DNA from: Neocallimastix lanati (nom. inval.)
Taxonomy: Eukaryota; Neocallimastigomycota; Neocallimastigomycetes; Neocallimastigales; Neocallimastigaceae
Length of the DNA stretch: 64,000 nt
Assembly (NCBI GenBank): GCA_016946835.1
Contig: JACVTC010000102.1
Span: forward strand, 96,001 to 160,000
Reading direction: 5' to 3'
This document shows, piece by piece, positions 47,582 through 59,007 of this stretch. Position numbers and translations under genes: made by a program. Position 1 is the first letter of the stretch; every line of letters begins with the position of its first letter. The notes beneath the pieces are model-generated. The model saw only the letters and a program-made list of their open reading frames with translations. It was not told the origin of the DNA and searched no databases.

Positions 47582-49422
47582 TTATTTATATTTACTATGT
47601 TCAATTTTTTTTAAAATATTTAAATTTTGAATGTTAAAAAATAAATAATTATTAATTATTATTGTTCTTTTAATTTTTTTTGATGGACCTTTTATTTCAT
47701 TATTATTTATTTTCATTTCAATTCTGCAAGTTCCTTCCCAAAAGGCAATACCATAAATTATAAAACTTAAATAGCCATTCTTTTCATGTTTCATTTTATA
47801 TTTTTTTTTATAATTTGATTTATAGCATTTTCACATTCTTTATGAAGAAAATCGTCACCATCATTTTTTGATTTAGATGTTTTAACTTCAATTAAAATGT
47901 ATTCTTTTTTTCTACTAGGAAAACCAAAGTCATATCTACCTAATCCACTGTTCTTTTCTGCATTTAGCCCGTAAATTTTACAAAATATAAATATTTGCAT
48001 TAACAATACTTTATGAACATTTTCATACTCTTTTTCATTTACAAACAGATGATATTGACTAAAACATGTTAAATAATCACTTAAATTTGAATTTATTGTA
48101 TTTATGTCTTTATTAAAAAGACCATTAATAAAATTATTCATATAGTTATTATCCTTTATTTCATTTTTTAAATTCTCTTGAAATTTTTCTATAAAACAAC
48201 TTAAAATTTCATTATTAGTAATTTAAATATAATATTCATTATTTTCATAGTACTTATTCAATATATCATCTTTATATTTTTTAATTATATTTTTATTTAC
48301 ATTATTTTCATTTAATTTGGATTCACCTAGTAATAATTAATTATTTGATCATCCATTTCTTTTATATTTTGTTAATATTCCTTTTTATCGGATAGAGTGA
48401 TATATCCAGAATGTAATAAAACAGTCCATACTTCATCTTTTATATAATTTTCTTTAAACGTTAATATTTCTTTTATTTTTACATAATTACATTTCCATAA
48501 AACAGACTTAGGAAATCTTTTTTAAAAAAAAATTCATTTTCTTTAATAATATTATTTTAAACGATATCACTCCCAGAATTAAACCAAAAATATTTAAATA
48601 AATAATTGCCTTTATTTTCTTTATTATAATTAATGAATTCCATTATTAAGAATATGGATTATACAAATTCTTAATAATACCATTACCATAACCACAAGAA
48701 TAGCCATTATATTCTTTTTAAATTTTATTTTTTTCAAAAGAAGAAATATTAAAATGATATAAAATTTTATTTAACTCTTTTTCTGTAAATCCATAACAAT
48801 CATAAAAAAAATTATCATAAAGACAGTTACATTAATAAACATTATTAACTCCTGAACATAAACTTTTTAATCCTAAATCTAAGCATCCTATAATTATTTC
48901 GAAATATAAATTTTATTTCCTTTAAAAATATTTGAAAAAAAATGATTTAACAAAATTATTATTTTTTTCATAATAATTATTTTCAAAAGAATTAATAAGA
49001 ATTTTATCATATTCATCAATTAAAACAATACATTATCTTTTGTAAAATATTTTATTGTTTAAATAATGACATAAAAATTTTATAGATATACTTAATGTTT
49101 CTAAATTTTCTTCTTCATTTACTATTTTATTACATCTTTCTTGGTCTGATTTATTTAATTTTTAAAATCAATTTTTTTTCTTTGATATTTAAATAAAGAA
49201 GATATTTCATATTTAGGTAACCGGATCGCAAATTTATAAGTGCTTGATTCGTTAGCTTTAAAATTTAAATATATTACGGGATATTTTTGAAATTCTCTCA
49301 TGTTTTTTCTATCTTTTGAAACTTCTAATCCATCAAAAAAGTCTTTTCTTTCATTATTTTCTTTAGTAGGTTTTTCAAAGAATTCTTGAATCATTCTTAA
49401 ATTTAAAAACTTTTTCAAAACC
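47582..49422 (-). pseudogene. AAA-ATPase-like / PD-(D/E)XK nuclease-like protein, broken
   Basis: From right to left: a mutated Walker A region at the SINE junction, MIQEFFEKPTKENNERKDFF, FQKYPVIYLNFKANESSTY, then Walker B (LIDEYD near 49006-49026) followed by FVKSFFSNIFKGNKI. A heavily broken middle (48150-49000) follows. The C-terminal nuclease-like domain (48141-47791) has GLGRYDFGFPSRKKEYILIE then VKTSK, the D...(D/E)XK pattern. A shift in an A9 run near 47803 leads to GYLSFIIYGIAFWEG. This combination is the AAA-ATPase-like plus PDDEXK_9 (DUF1703) architecture, common in bacteria. The start of the gene, including most of Walker A, is cut off by the SINE at 49421. It is non-functional. 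Confidence 0.8.
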
Positions 49423-49614
49423 TTGCCATCCCAGATAAGCTGGAAACTGTAATCCTCTCAGACAAGGCTTACGCAATGGGATTCTTAAAGTGTTAGAATT
49501 ATAGAAAACATACCTACCTGGGTATCGTTTAACCCCTAACCTTTCACGCAAAACCCAGATGGAAAAATCGTGAAGATTTGATACTGACAGAGGTCGATCC
49601 AGAGACCTTTGGTT
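49421..49614 (-). mobile_element. SINE copy, 5'-truncated, in the AAA-ATPase pseudogene
   Basis: Shares about 190 bp with the copy at 38.3-38.5 kb (CTTACG.AATGGGATTCTTAA, GATTTGATACTGAC). The tRNA-like head beyond GGATCGACCTC is missing. It abuts the ATPase fragment directly at 49421 without a T-run tail. An A-run (49615-49634) adjoins on the other side. The missing tail suggests a secondary deletion at the gene junction. Confidence 0.65.
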
Positions 49615-49639
49615 AAAAAAAAAAAAAAAAAAAAGTATT

Positions 49640-50123
49640 TTGTAAAAGAAGTAATAAATTACTATTAATATATTATATAAAACATTTCATACCATTTATT
49701 TTTTTGTTTTTTTTTAATTTTTTTTTTAAAATTAAATTATAATTTCTTTTTTAAATATTTTAAAAAATAGAAGGTAATACAAAAAAGTATAATTTTAAAT
49801 TATAAAAAAAAAAAAATAAAAAAAAAAAGTGGATTAAAAATTAGAATTAAGAAATTAATGAACTGAATAAATATTTATAAAAAATATATATATTTTAAGT
49901 GTATTCTTATCATGATTATTAAAATTATTTTTATTTTTTTTAAAGAGTTATCTATTTTATTTTATATTTATATTTATAAATATTTTTATTTTTATTTTTA
50001 CTTTTACTTTTATTGTATTTATTTTTTTATTCTAACATAACAAAAAATATTTAATATTTTTTGTTTTTTTAAAATTTGGATCATTATTTAGATAATTAAT
50101 TAAGTTTATATTTATATTTCAAC
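49640..50123. other. Gene-free AT-rich stretch
   Basis: Only A/T tracts. The missing N-terminal half of the AAA-ATPase-like gene is not found here. Confidence 0.6.
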
Positions 50124-50371
50124 TATTTTATTTTATTTTATTTTATTTTATTTTATTTTATTTTATTTTATTTTATTTTATTTTATTTTATTTTATTTTA
50201 TTTTATTTTATTTTATTTTATTTTATTTTATTTTATTTTATTTTATTTTATTTTATTTTATTTTATTTTATTTTATTTTATTTTATTTTATTTTATTTTA
50301 TTTTATTTTATTTTATTTTATTTTATTTTATTTTATTTTATTTTATTTTATTTTATTTTATTTTATTTTAT
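50124..50371. repeat. (TTTTA)n microsatellite, about 248 bp, pure
   Basis: About 50 uninterrupted copies of TTTTA. It is followed directly (50372-50415) by CAATCTGTACTTTATAATCA, the reverse complement of the core of the tandem repeat at 36660-37015. The two loci thus share the same module in opposite orientation. Confidence 0.95.
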
Positions 50372-50415
50372 TCAATCTGTACTTTATAATCATATTTATA
50401 CTATTTATTTTCATT

Positions 50416-51655
50416 TCATTTTATTTTATTTTTAATATTTTTCAAAAGATAATTATAAAATAGATTTAAAAAAATAAAAAAGAATTAAAAAATAAAAATA
50501 AAATTAAACATCATATAAAGTAGTATCTTTTTATTAGTATCTTCTTCCAACTATAGATTGTATTGAACATCTTCTAATCTTCTTTTTTCTTTATCTTCTT
50601 TTGTAGTTTAGTTAGCATCTTGTATAGTTTTATTTTCGTATATAGAACATATTAAAATTTAATATAATAATAATAAAAAAAAATAAAAATTCTTATTTAT
50701 TAAAATTCAAAAAGTAATGTTTATTATTTTATTTTTTATTTTTATTTTATTTATTTTTTTTTTTTTTATATTAAATTTTTTTAAATAAACTTCGTACAAA
50801 TAAACCTATTTTTTTTTTTAAATTGGACGATAAATAATATATTTATATGAAAGATATAATTTTTTTTTAAAATAAAAATTTTTTTATATACTTTATATAT
50901 CATTTAAATAAAAGAATATCTTCATATCTTTTTTTTTTATTCACAAGTATTAAGTAATGACATTCAACCATATTTTTATTTTTTTTTATATTTATATATA
51001 CTTTATGTTTCAAATACTTTTCTCCTTATTATTCATTTTGAATTTCATAAAATATCAGTTATACAAATAAAGAATTAACAATAATTCTCTATTGGTTTAA
51101 TCTATTGTTTATTAATTGATTGTGCATATATTCTACTAAATAATTTAATTTATCAAAATGAAATAAAAATTATCAAAAATAAAAGTAGTAAAAGTTAGAA
51201 ATTAATTAATGAATAATATACTTTATAACTATTTGCCCATTTTTCTTCAATTCGAACTTCTATTATATATTTTTAAATTATTACCGTGTAATTTATCATT
51301 TTCATAGTAATAAAACCTAATATACTATTTTTGATAATGTCAAATCTCTTATGACAATTATTGACAGAATATTTTCATTTTATCATAATAATGAACAATT
51401 ATTGACTTAAAATTAAAATTAAAATTAATATTAAAATTAATATTAATATTTATAAAAATAAAAATACGAATAAAAATTTTTTTAGTTTTTATTTTTACTA
51501 TTTATTATATTGTATTTTTGTAGTTTAAATTCAAATATGTTAATATATGAAAAGTAAATGTAAAATTTTTTTATTTAATTTATTTTAAATAATTATGCCC
51601 TAAACATTAAACTATGTATAATTATTAAAAAATAATTATTATTATTATATTTTTT
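50416..51655. other. AT-rich stretch with one possible coding scrap
   Basis: At 50510-50650 the minus strand reads charged protein-like sequence (TKEDKEKRRLEDVQYNL) with two stops. This may be the end of a lost gene. The rest lacks frames. Confidence 0.4.
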
Positions 51656-51659
51656 TTTT

Positions 51660-51960
51660 AAAAGTGGACTTGAAGCAATTGTAAATTATTTATAAGAACA
51701 TAAAATAAATGTTCAAGGAAATAAAGGTGCTTTAAAATGAACACGTAATAATAGAAATAAAACAATTGTAAAATATTTAAATGATATATAGCGTAAATTT
51801 CAAAGAAACAAAAATACTTTATAAATAGCCTATTAAAATGGATACGAAACTGTTTATAAATATTTGCTGGAACAGTGGAGTATATATTGAAAAAAATGAA
51901 GATGAAAGTTCATTTAATTTCTTTTAAAAGGGATGCTTCTTTTTCAAAAATAAAAAATCT
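51660..51960 (+). pseudogene. Ankyrin-repeat relic
   Basis: One frame reads SGLEAIVNYL, EHKINVQGNKGALK, NRNKTIVKYLNDI and NGYETVYKYLLEQW with interspersed stops. The spacing fits two to three ankyrin repeats. Lying 0.7 kb upstream of the intact ankyrin gene in the same direction, it may be a decayed neighbour duplicate. The repeat type (shorter, no YPLL motif) is closer to the gene at 11280. Confidence 0.55.
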
Positions 51961-51969
51961 ATAGTGAAA

Positions 51970-52553
51970 AAAAAAAAAAATTATTTTTTTTTAAATTGAT
52001 TTCATTTTAATGGGACTTATATTTACAACAATAGAAAATTATATTTCAAAAATAATTAAGAAAAACAAAAGAATGTATATTTATATATATAATTAATTAA
52101 TTATTTATATTATTTTATATATATTTATATTATTTTATTTTATTATGAAAATCATCATGTACGAATTATTCTATTTAAAAAAAATGTATATTGACGACAT
52201 TGTAATTATGTATTATTTCAAAATGTATTTAATAAAATATTTTCTATTAGATGGTATGAAAAATTTTAATAAAAAAAAAAAAAAAAAAAATAGAACATTC
52301 AATTTTTTTAATTATGTCCAAAAAATTTTTTAATATGTCTAAAAAAAGAAATATTTAATATTAATAAAATGACAAAAGCTGAACTATAAATATGTAAATA
52401 AATATCAATAAATTAATTATAACTAAAAAAAAAAAAAAAAAGTTGTTATAATATTTCTTTGTCATTTTTTGTATTTATTTTAAATAATCTTATTATTAAA
52501 TATGTTGGGTGAATCTAATAGGTAAAGAAGTATAACTAAATTATAATTACATA
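51970..52553. other. AT-rich upstream region of the ankyrin gene
   Basis: Contains A-runs at 52271-52290 and 52425-52440. No frame of coding character. It should hold the promoter of the ankyrin gene, but no motif stands out. Confidence 0.5.
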
Positions 52554-52696
52554 ATGGATTTGTCGTTATTTATTATTAATAATAAAATAATTTTATATTT
52601 ATTAATAATGATTTTATTTTAATAAGTGCAAAACATATAGAATCGTTTACTGACTTAATTGGAAAAAACGATATTAACAAAGTTATTAGATATTTA

Positions 52697-55297
52697 ATGG
52701 TTAATACTAATACCAAAAATATTTTGAACAAAAAAAATAAATTATCTTTATATCCTATATTAGTTGCTACTGTAATAAATAATATTGAAATGGTACGACT
52801 ATTATTGGATTATGCTAAAAGTAATAGTATAATTTTAGAATTAAATGATAATAATAATAAATTTGGTTGTTATCCACTTTATGTTGCCATTGAAAATAAA
52901 AATATAGAAATGGTTCAACTGTTAATAGATTATACTAAAAAGAATAATATTTCATTAGAGTTAAACAAAAAAGAAAAAGAAAATGGTTTTTATCCACTTT
53001 TAAAGGCTCTTCTTAATAATAATATCGAAATACCTAAGTTATTAATAAATTATGCTAATGAAAGAAAAATTGCTTTAAAATTAAATGAAAAAGATAATTA
53101 TGGACAATATCCATTATTAATAGCAACCGGTCATAATAGCATAGAAATGATTCAATTATTAATAAATTATGCTAATGAAAAAAATATTGCTTTAGAATTA
53201 AATGAAAAAGATAATAATGGGTGCTATCCATTGGTTATAATTACTGAAAATAATAATGTCGAAATGGTTAATAAATTATTAGATTATGCTAATGAAAAAA
53301 AAATTACTTTAAAATTAAATGAAAAAGATAATTATGGACAATATCCATTATTAATAGCAACCAAGCGTAATAATATAAAAATGGTTCAATTATTAATAAA
53401 TTATGCTAATGAAAAAAATATTACTTTAGAATTATATGAAAAAGACAATTATGGACGCTATCCATTGTTTTGGATTACCGAAAATAATAATATAGAAATG
53501 GTTCATCTATTAATAGAATATTCTAAAAAAAATAATATTTCATTAGAGTTAAACAAAAAAGTAAAAGAAAATGGTTATTATCCACTTTTAAAGGCTTTTC
53601 TTAATAATAATATCGAAATACCTAAATTATTAATAAATTATTCTAATGAAAGAAAAATTACTTTAAAATTAAATGAAAAAGATAATGATGGACAATATCC
53701 ATTATTAATAGCAACCATTCATAATAGCATAGAAATGGTTCAATTATTAATAAATTATGCCAATGAAAAAAATATTACCTTAGAATTAAATGAAAAATAT
53801 GAAAATATTTATCCATTATTAATAGCAGTTAGTAATGATAATATTGAAATGGTTAATAAATTATTAGATTATGCCAAAGAAAAAAAAATTACATTAGAAT
53901 TAAATGAAAAAGATAAATATGGACGCTATCCACTTTTGTCTGCTATTAAAAATGATAATAAAGAAATGGTTCAATTGTTAATTAATTATACTGAAAAAAC
54001 TAATATAATTTTGAAACTGAATAGTGAAGATATTAATGAATGCTATCCAATATTATCAGCTATTGAAAACAATAATAAAGATATAGTAAATTTAATAATA
54101 AATTATGCTATTGAAAAAAAAATTGATTTAGAATTGAATAAAATTGATAATTATTTTGAGTATCCGTTACTTTCAGCTCTTAAGAAAAATAATATAGAGA
54201 TAGTAGAATTATTAATAGATTATGCCATTAAAAGGAAATTAAATTTATTTTTAAGTATATCTGATGAGCTATATGAAGAAGATATATCATCAGTATCAAT
54301 CCTAGTTGAAATTGAATATGCGTTTCATAGAAATGATCTTGAAATGAGCAAATTATTAATTAATTATTATGAAAATTGCATTAATTTAAAAATTAATGAA
54401 AAATATAAAAGAATAGATCTAGTTTTATCAGCTATTAATCATAATAATATAGAAATGGTTAAATTATTAATTAAAAATGCAAAGAAACATAAAGTAATCT
54501 TGGAACTGAATGAAAAGGATCATGAACTAAACTATCCACTTTTATCAGCAATTAATTATAATAATATAAAAATGGTTAAATTATTAATTAAATATGCAAA
54601 TAAACATAATGAAATTTTGGAATTAAATGATAAGAATAAAAATGGAGCTTATCCACTTTTTTATGCTGTTGATAATAATAACATAGAAATGGTTCATTTA
54701 TTAATTAACTATGCTAATGAAAAAAATAAAGAATTACTATTAAATGACTTGGTTAAAACTGGTAATGGTACTTATCCACTCTTGGAGTCAGTTTTTCGTA
54801 ATAATGTTAAAATGATTAAATTATTAATTGATTATGCTAATGAGCATAATATAACTTTGGAATTGAATAAAAAAGAATGTGTACATGAAATTTTTTATCC
54901 AATCTTATTGGCAATTATTAGAAATAAAGAGGAAATTGTTGAATTATTAATAAAGTATTATAATGATCATAATATTATATGGAATATAGATAGCGAGGCA
55001 GAAGATTTTTCATCAATTTTACATGCAATTATAAATAACAATACTAATATAGTTAAGTGGATTTTAGATTATTCTTGTAAAAATAATATTCCAATAAAGA
55101 TATGTGATAAATATATTTTATATGCAACTACTAGAAATAATACTGAAATAGTTAGATTAATTATGTATTATGCCGAAGACCATAATATTCCATTAAATAT
55201 TAATTATAAAATATTTAATGAAACTTCACTTTTACATTTCCTTTTCCATATTCTTTTTCCATATTCTAACGACAGGATTTATTATATTAATTTCTAA
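52697..55297 (+). CDS. Large ankyrin-repeat protein, about 21 repeats
   Basis: An 866-residue open frame. Repeats are 36-41 residues, most opening with G.YPLL.A..NNNIEMV.LL and closing INYANEKNI.LELNEKD. About 21 are countable; the first and last are less regular. The YPLL start and long helix-2 tail are unlike the usual 33-residue consensus (G.TPLH.A). A block of about 95 residues near 52930-53215 is repeated at 53520-53805. Start: the ATG at 52697 opens the long frame. But coding-like sequence (ISAKHIESFTDLIGKNDINK) precedes it in the same frame back to 52586. An ATG at 52554 reaches it only through a frame change near 52590. A short intron or a small indel may hide the true N-terminus. No signal peptide, so probably intracellular protein binding; partner unknown. 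Confidence 0.85.
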   Translation: MVNTNTKNILNKKNKLSLYPILVATVINNIEMVRLLLDYAKSNSIILELNDNNNKFGCYPLYVAIENKNIEMVQLLIDYTKKNNISLELNKKEKENGFYPLLKALLNNNIEIPKLLINYANERKIALKLNEKDNYGQYPLLIATGHNSIEMIQLLINYANEKNIALELNEKDNNGCYPLVIITENNNVEMVNKLLDYANEKKITLKLNEKDNYGQYPLLIATKRNNIKMVQLLINYANEKNITLELYEKDNYGRYPLFWITENNNIEMVHLLIEYSKKNNISLELNKKVKENGYYPLLKAFLNNNIEIPKLLINYSNERKITLKLNEKDNDGQYPLLIATIHNSIEMVQLLINYANEKNITLELNEKYENIYPLLIAVSNDNIEMVNKLLDYAKEKKITLELNEKDKYGRYPLLSAIKNDNKEMVQLLINYTEKTNIILKLNSEDINECYPILSAIENNNKDIVNLIINYAIEKKIDLELNKIDNYFEYPLLSALKKNNIEIVELLIDYAIKRKLNLFLSISDELYEEDISSVSILVEIEYAFHRNDLEMSKLLINYYENCINLKINEKYKRIDLVLSAINHNNIEMVKLLIKNAKKHKVILELNEKDHELNYPLLSAINYNNIKMVKLLIKYANKHNEILELNDKNKNGAYPLFYAVDNNNIEMVHLLINYANEKNKELLLNDLVKTGNGTYPLLESVFRNNVKMIKLLIDYANEHNITLELNKKECVHEIFYPILLAIIRNKEEIVELLIKYYNDHNIIWNIDSEAEDFSSILHAIINNNTNIVKWILDYSCKNNIPIKICDKYILYATTRNNTEIVRLIMYYAEDHNIPLNINYKIFNETSLLHFLFHILFPYSNDRIYYINF

Positions 55298-55361
55298 ACA
55301 ATTTATAATTTATATCATTTTAAATATATAAAATAATAAAATTTAAATTATATTTATTTTC

Positions 55362-55397
<36 letters not shown>

Positions 55398-55515
55398 TGT
55401 ATAGGTAATAATAATTTAAAAACATTTTTTTAAAAAAATAAAATAAAATAAAAATATAAGTAAATAAAATAAAAATAAATATATAATTATATAATTATTA
55501 ACAATTAAAGCATAA

Positions 55516-55552
<37 letters not shown>

Positions 55553-56340
55553 GAAAAATTCATATATATTTCTATTATTAAAATACTATTTTAATATTAA
55601 TATCATTTATTTTAATATTAATGATTGTATACTTATAAAAATTATTTTATTAAATCTGTATAATAAAATGTGTTAAAATATTTTATTTAAATAGACTTTT
55701 TGAGTATTTTTCTTTTAAAAAATATGTGCATTATTTTCATTTTCTATTAATTGTTTTACTAAAAATTATATTTATTTATTTTCTTTTTCTTTTATTTATT
55801 TTTTATTATTTAATTTATTTTTTATTATTTTATTTATTTTTTATTATTTTATTTATTTTTTATTATTTTATTTATTTTTTATTATTTTATTTATTTTTTA
55901 TTATTTTATTTATTTTTTATTATTTTATTTATTTTTTATTATTTTATTTATTTTTTATTATTTTATTTATTTTTTATTATTTTATTTGTTTATTTGTGAT
56001 AGCATGAATTTGATGTAAAGTATTGATATTATGTTAATAGTATTATTGTTATATTTACATATATAAAAGTAATATATAAAGCATATATGATAACATATAT
56101 AATAACTAAATATAACTATATTAGTAATTAATTATTTTCAACAATTATTATACACATCTATTGATCTGTCTTTATGCTTTTTTGTAATTTGTAATATTAA
56201 TATTATTTGTAAGTGCTCATACACAGCATATATAGAAATATTGTATTCATGTTTATTATATAATATAGTATTATGTAAATCATAAATATTATATGATTAT
56301 TCTAACTAATAATATATATTCTTACTACAGTATCCAGCAT
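55298..56340. other. Gene-free stretch with microsatellites
   Basis: Holds AAT arrays at 55363-55396 and 55518-55551. It also holds a 20-bp tandem array (TATTTATTTTTTATTATTTT unit) at about 55785-55985, about ten copies. The plus-strand frame over this array is only its translation. Confidence 0.8.
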
Positions 56341-56399
56341 TCATTTTGACATATTTGGTTGTTGAAGTTAGCGCCTCATCTGTATCTAGGGATAGCAGG

Positions 56400-58935
56400 T
56401 TCGGAAGTTAGTGATGGAGTGGTAGAAGCATTATCATTAATCATATGACACCAATCACCATTTTCAACACCCCAAAGACCGTCCGCATCAGTGAATTCGA
56501 TATTTGCATTTCCGGAAGAGCAGCAGGAGTGGTCTTGGAATAGACAATTGCATAAGGTGAGTGTTGGAGTCTTCTTCTAAGAACTATTATTAATTTTAGT
56601 TGTGGTATGTCTGGATGCAGCAGGTTTTAATTCACCAAACTTTAAATAAGAATTATTCCTTATAACTTCATCAATAGAATGAACAATTTTCCCATTCTAG
56701 TTCTCAATGTACTATTCAGATCATTCTTGTTTCAAAACTCAATAATTTTACCATTTGAACAGCGATCTTTTGGATCAATATTGTTCTCAATACAAATGTA
56801 CTTGTTGTCTACTATTTTGAAATGGATATGGTGGTATATTTGTTCATCACCTTTGTCATATTTAGTCATTCTCGTGTTTTTGGAATTCGTATCAAATAAA
56901 CATTTACCAGTAGCTTTTAAAATCAACATTTCATTCTTATAAGTCCATACACTATGGTTACAATCATCTAATAAAAGCACAGAGTCATCTGAATATAAAT
57001 TGGTTATAAGGCACTCTTGATTTTTCTTGTTTTTAATACGAACATTAGTATCATATATAGGTTCGCCAATACCACACCAATAATCATCTTCAACACCATA
57101 TGAACCTTTGGCATCTTCTCCTTGACTTCTGGATTTACAGAAGAACTGCATTGATATCCAAAAACACTCCAAGAACATCTTGTATAACCAATACCACATA
57201 ATTTACCATCCTCTATACCCCAATTACCAAAATTATCTACATATGAGACTTCAATATTTGGATCGGAACAACATTTAATTCGGTGCATAGCAAATATAAT
57301 TGAACAAGTTAAATTGCTGTATATTTCATGTTTTGATATTACACGAATGATATCGTAGCTTCCATATCAGCATTTGGATTCATTTATATCAGTACATATT
57401 CTTCCTTCTTTAATAGTGAACCCTTCATCTTTGTTGTTTTTCTCGCATTTCTGCATATTCTAGGTATTATCTGAATAGCTCAAACATTTGTTATTGTATG
57501 CTGAAATAATAGAGAAAAACATATCCTCATCACTTATCTTAACACGTCATTGATTCAATTCATTCTCAACATATTTGTAACTAGTTTTTATTAAATCATG
57601 CTTATTGCCTTCTTTATCGGTTAGTAGCTTACGTTGAAGACATGCTTTTGTAGTTTTGTTATTTTGGTTTCTTTTACCTAATATTGATAGGATTCGAGAA
57701 AAGAAATATTCGGCGTCTGTCCATTCCTTAAATCCTAAAATTTCAACTTTATTTTTTTCTAATTCAGTAGCTACACGATTAGCACAGGTGAGATTATTAA
57801 GATTATAAACTGCACGTATATCATTAGGAGATGAATAATCCATAATAATCCATTCAATGAGAATTGGATATGAATACTTGTTTTCAAGACCATTAATGTA
57901 TGTAATTAATTTCTTGTTTATATGTAATACTGAATTGTCTATGAAATTAGTGAAAAATCTCTTGACACCATGCCAAAATGAATATGCCTTTACAACATTC
58001 AAATTGAGAGTGAGAAGATATTTATTGAATGAACTATAAAAGTCTGAAGTAGTATCCTCTTCTAGATCATTGCTATGAAGATCCAATTCTATTGTTTAAA
58101 ATTATCAAATATTAAGTCCCATTTATCTTAGTATCCTAGATTATGAGCATCTTGGATACAGAAGTAATTATTCCATATACTAGACCAACATTTGGAACCA
58201 TAACTTTGGTATTTAACTGTAGATTTCACACTACAATACTCTATACATTTACACATTTCAGTAAGAACACGTGTTGGAATTCCTAATACTGTTTTTAATA
58301 TTGTCTCCATAGGTAAGTTCCCGATTAGTTAGGATAACTATTTTACCCTGTGCGTCCTTAAGAGTTGGATACTCTTTACTGTTATAAAAGTATTCATTAC
58401 GCTTTTTACCTTCAAATAAGGTTTCATCTAATACAGTTTGTTTTTGCAAGTTCACAACCAAGCTCATAATCAGATACTTTTTCGGATTTAACTTTCTGGT
58501 TCCCTTGAAATATTAGCAATAATTGTTTCCTTTCCGTGAGCATTTAAAAATTTCATGCAATCGTTCAATACATCACGTAAATAGAGTATACGACCCTTGT
58601 GATCTCTACAAGTATAAGTTGAATGACATAGATACATTTCATCGCCGAGATCATCAAAACTAACTCTTATATCAAAGTATCTAATTCCGGATTCTAGCTG
58701 TTCTGTGATGTCTAAAACTTGTGTTTCCATAAAAAATTCCAGTAAAAGTACATTTATAGAATTGATCCGCTATCATGAGTTCCAGGGATATGAATTTGGT
58801 TAATCTTCAATGAAGGATTAAGACCACTCATCCAGTTTGCATCAAGGTTGTTTTCTGTATGAGCAACTATTGTTGTAACTCATATAATAAGAATAGCATA
58901 TAATAAGTTCTTTATGATGTTAATTTATTGTAAAT
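56400..58935 (-). pseudogene. PI-PLC-like protein with lectin-like and dockerin repeats, broken
   Basis: From right to left: a signal-like segment (58930-58870) with a stop, then IHIPGTHDSGS (first catalytic His, near 58780). QLESGIRYFDIRVSFDD and a CHS (second His) complete a PI-PLC X-like domain (58730-58488). C-terminal phosphodiesterase parts follow in shifting frames (QGKIVILTNREL, WNNYFCIQDAHNLGY, IEWIIMDYSSPNDI) to 57547. Next comes a trefoil-like segment (57540-57380). Two fungal-dockerin-like modules follow (KCCSDPN..VDNFGNWGIED..CGIG and CSWSVFGYQC..GSYGVEDDYWCGIG, 57290-57060). A second ricin-B-type lectin-like segment (57060-56732) and a third dockerin (HSCCSSGN..DADGLWGVENGDWC, 56580-56450) follow. 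Fungal dockerins anchor enzymes in the anaerobic-fungal cellulosome. The ancestor was probably secreted and complex-bound; substrate unknown. There are at least six lesions. Confidence 0.78.
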
Positions 58936-59007
58936 CAAAATTTCACAATATTTAAGTATGACAAGTAATATTTTATTTACTTTAATGTTTTAAGTAACAA
59001 AATCATT

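Noticed and set aside
55726-56007. Tyr/Phe/Ile-rich membrane protein
   Set aside because: Translation of a 20-bp AT tandem repeat.
56732-57060. Ricin-type toxin
   Set aside because: Only a lectin-like trefoil segment is seen, with no toxin catalytic domain; such folds are common carbohydrate-binding modules.
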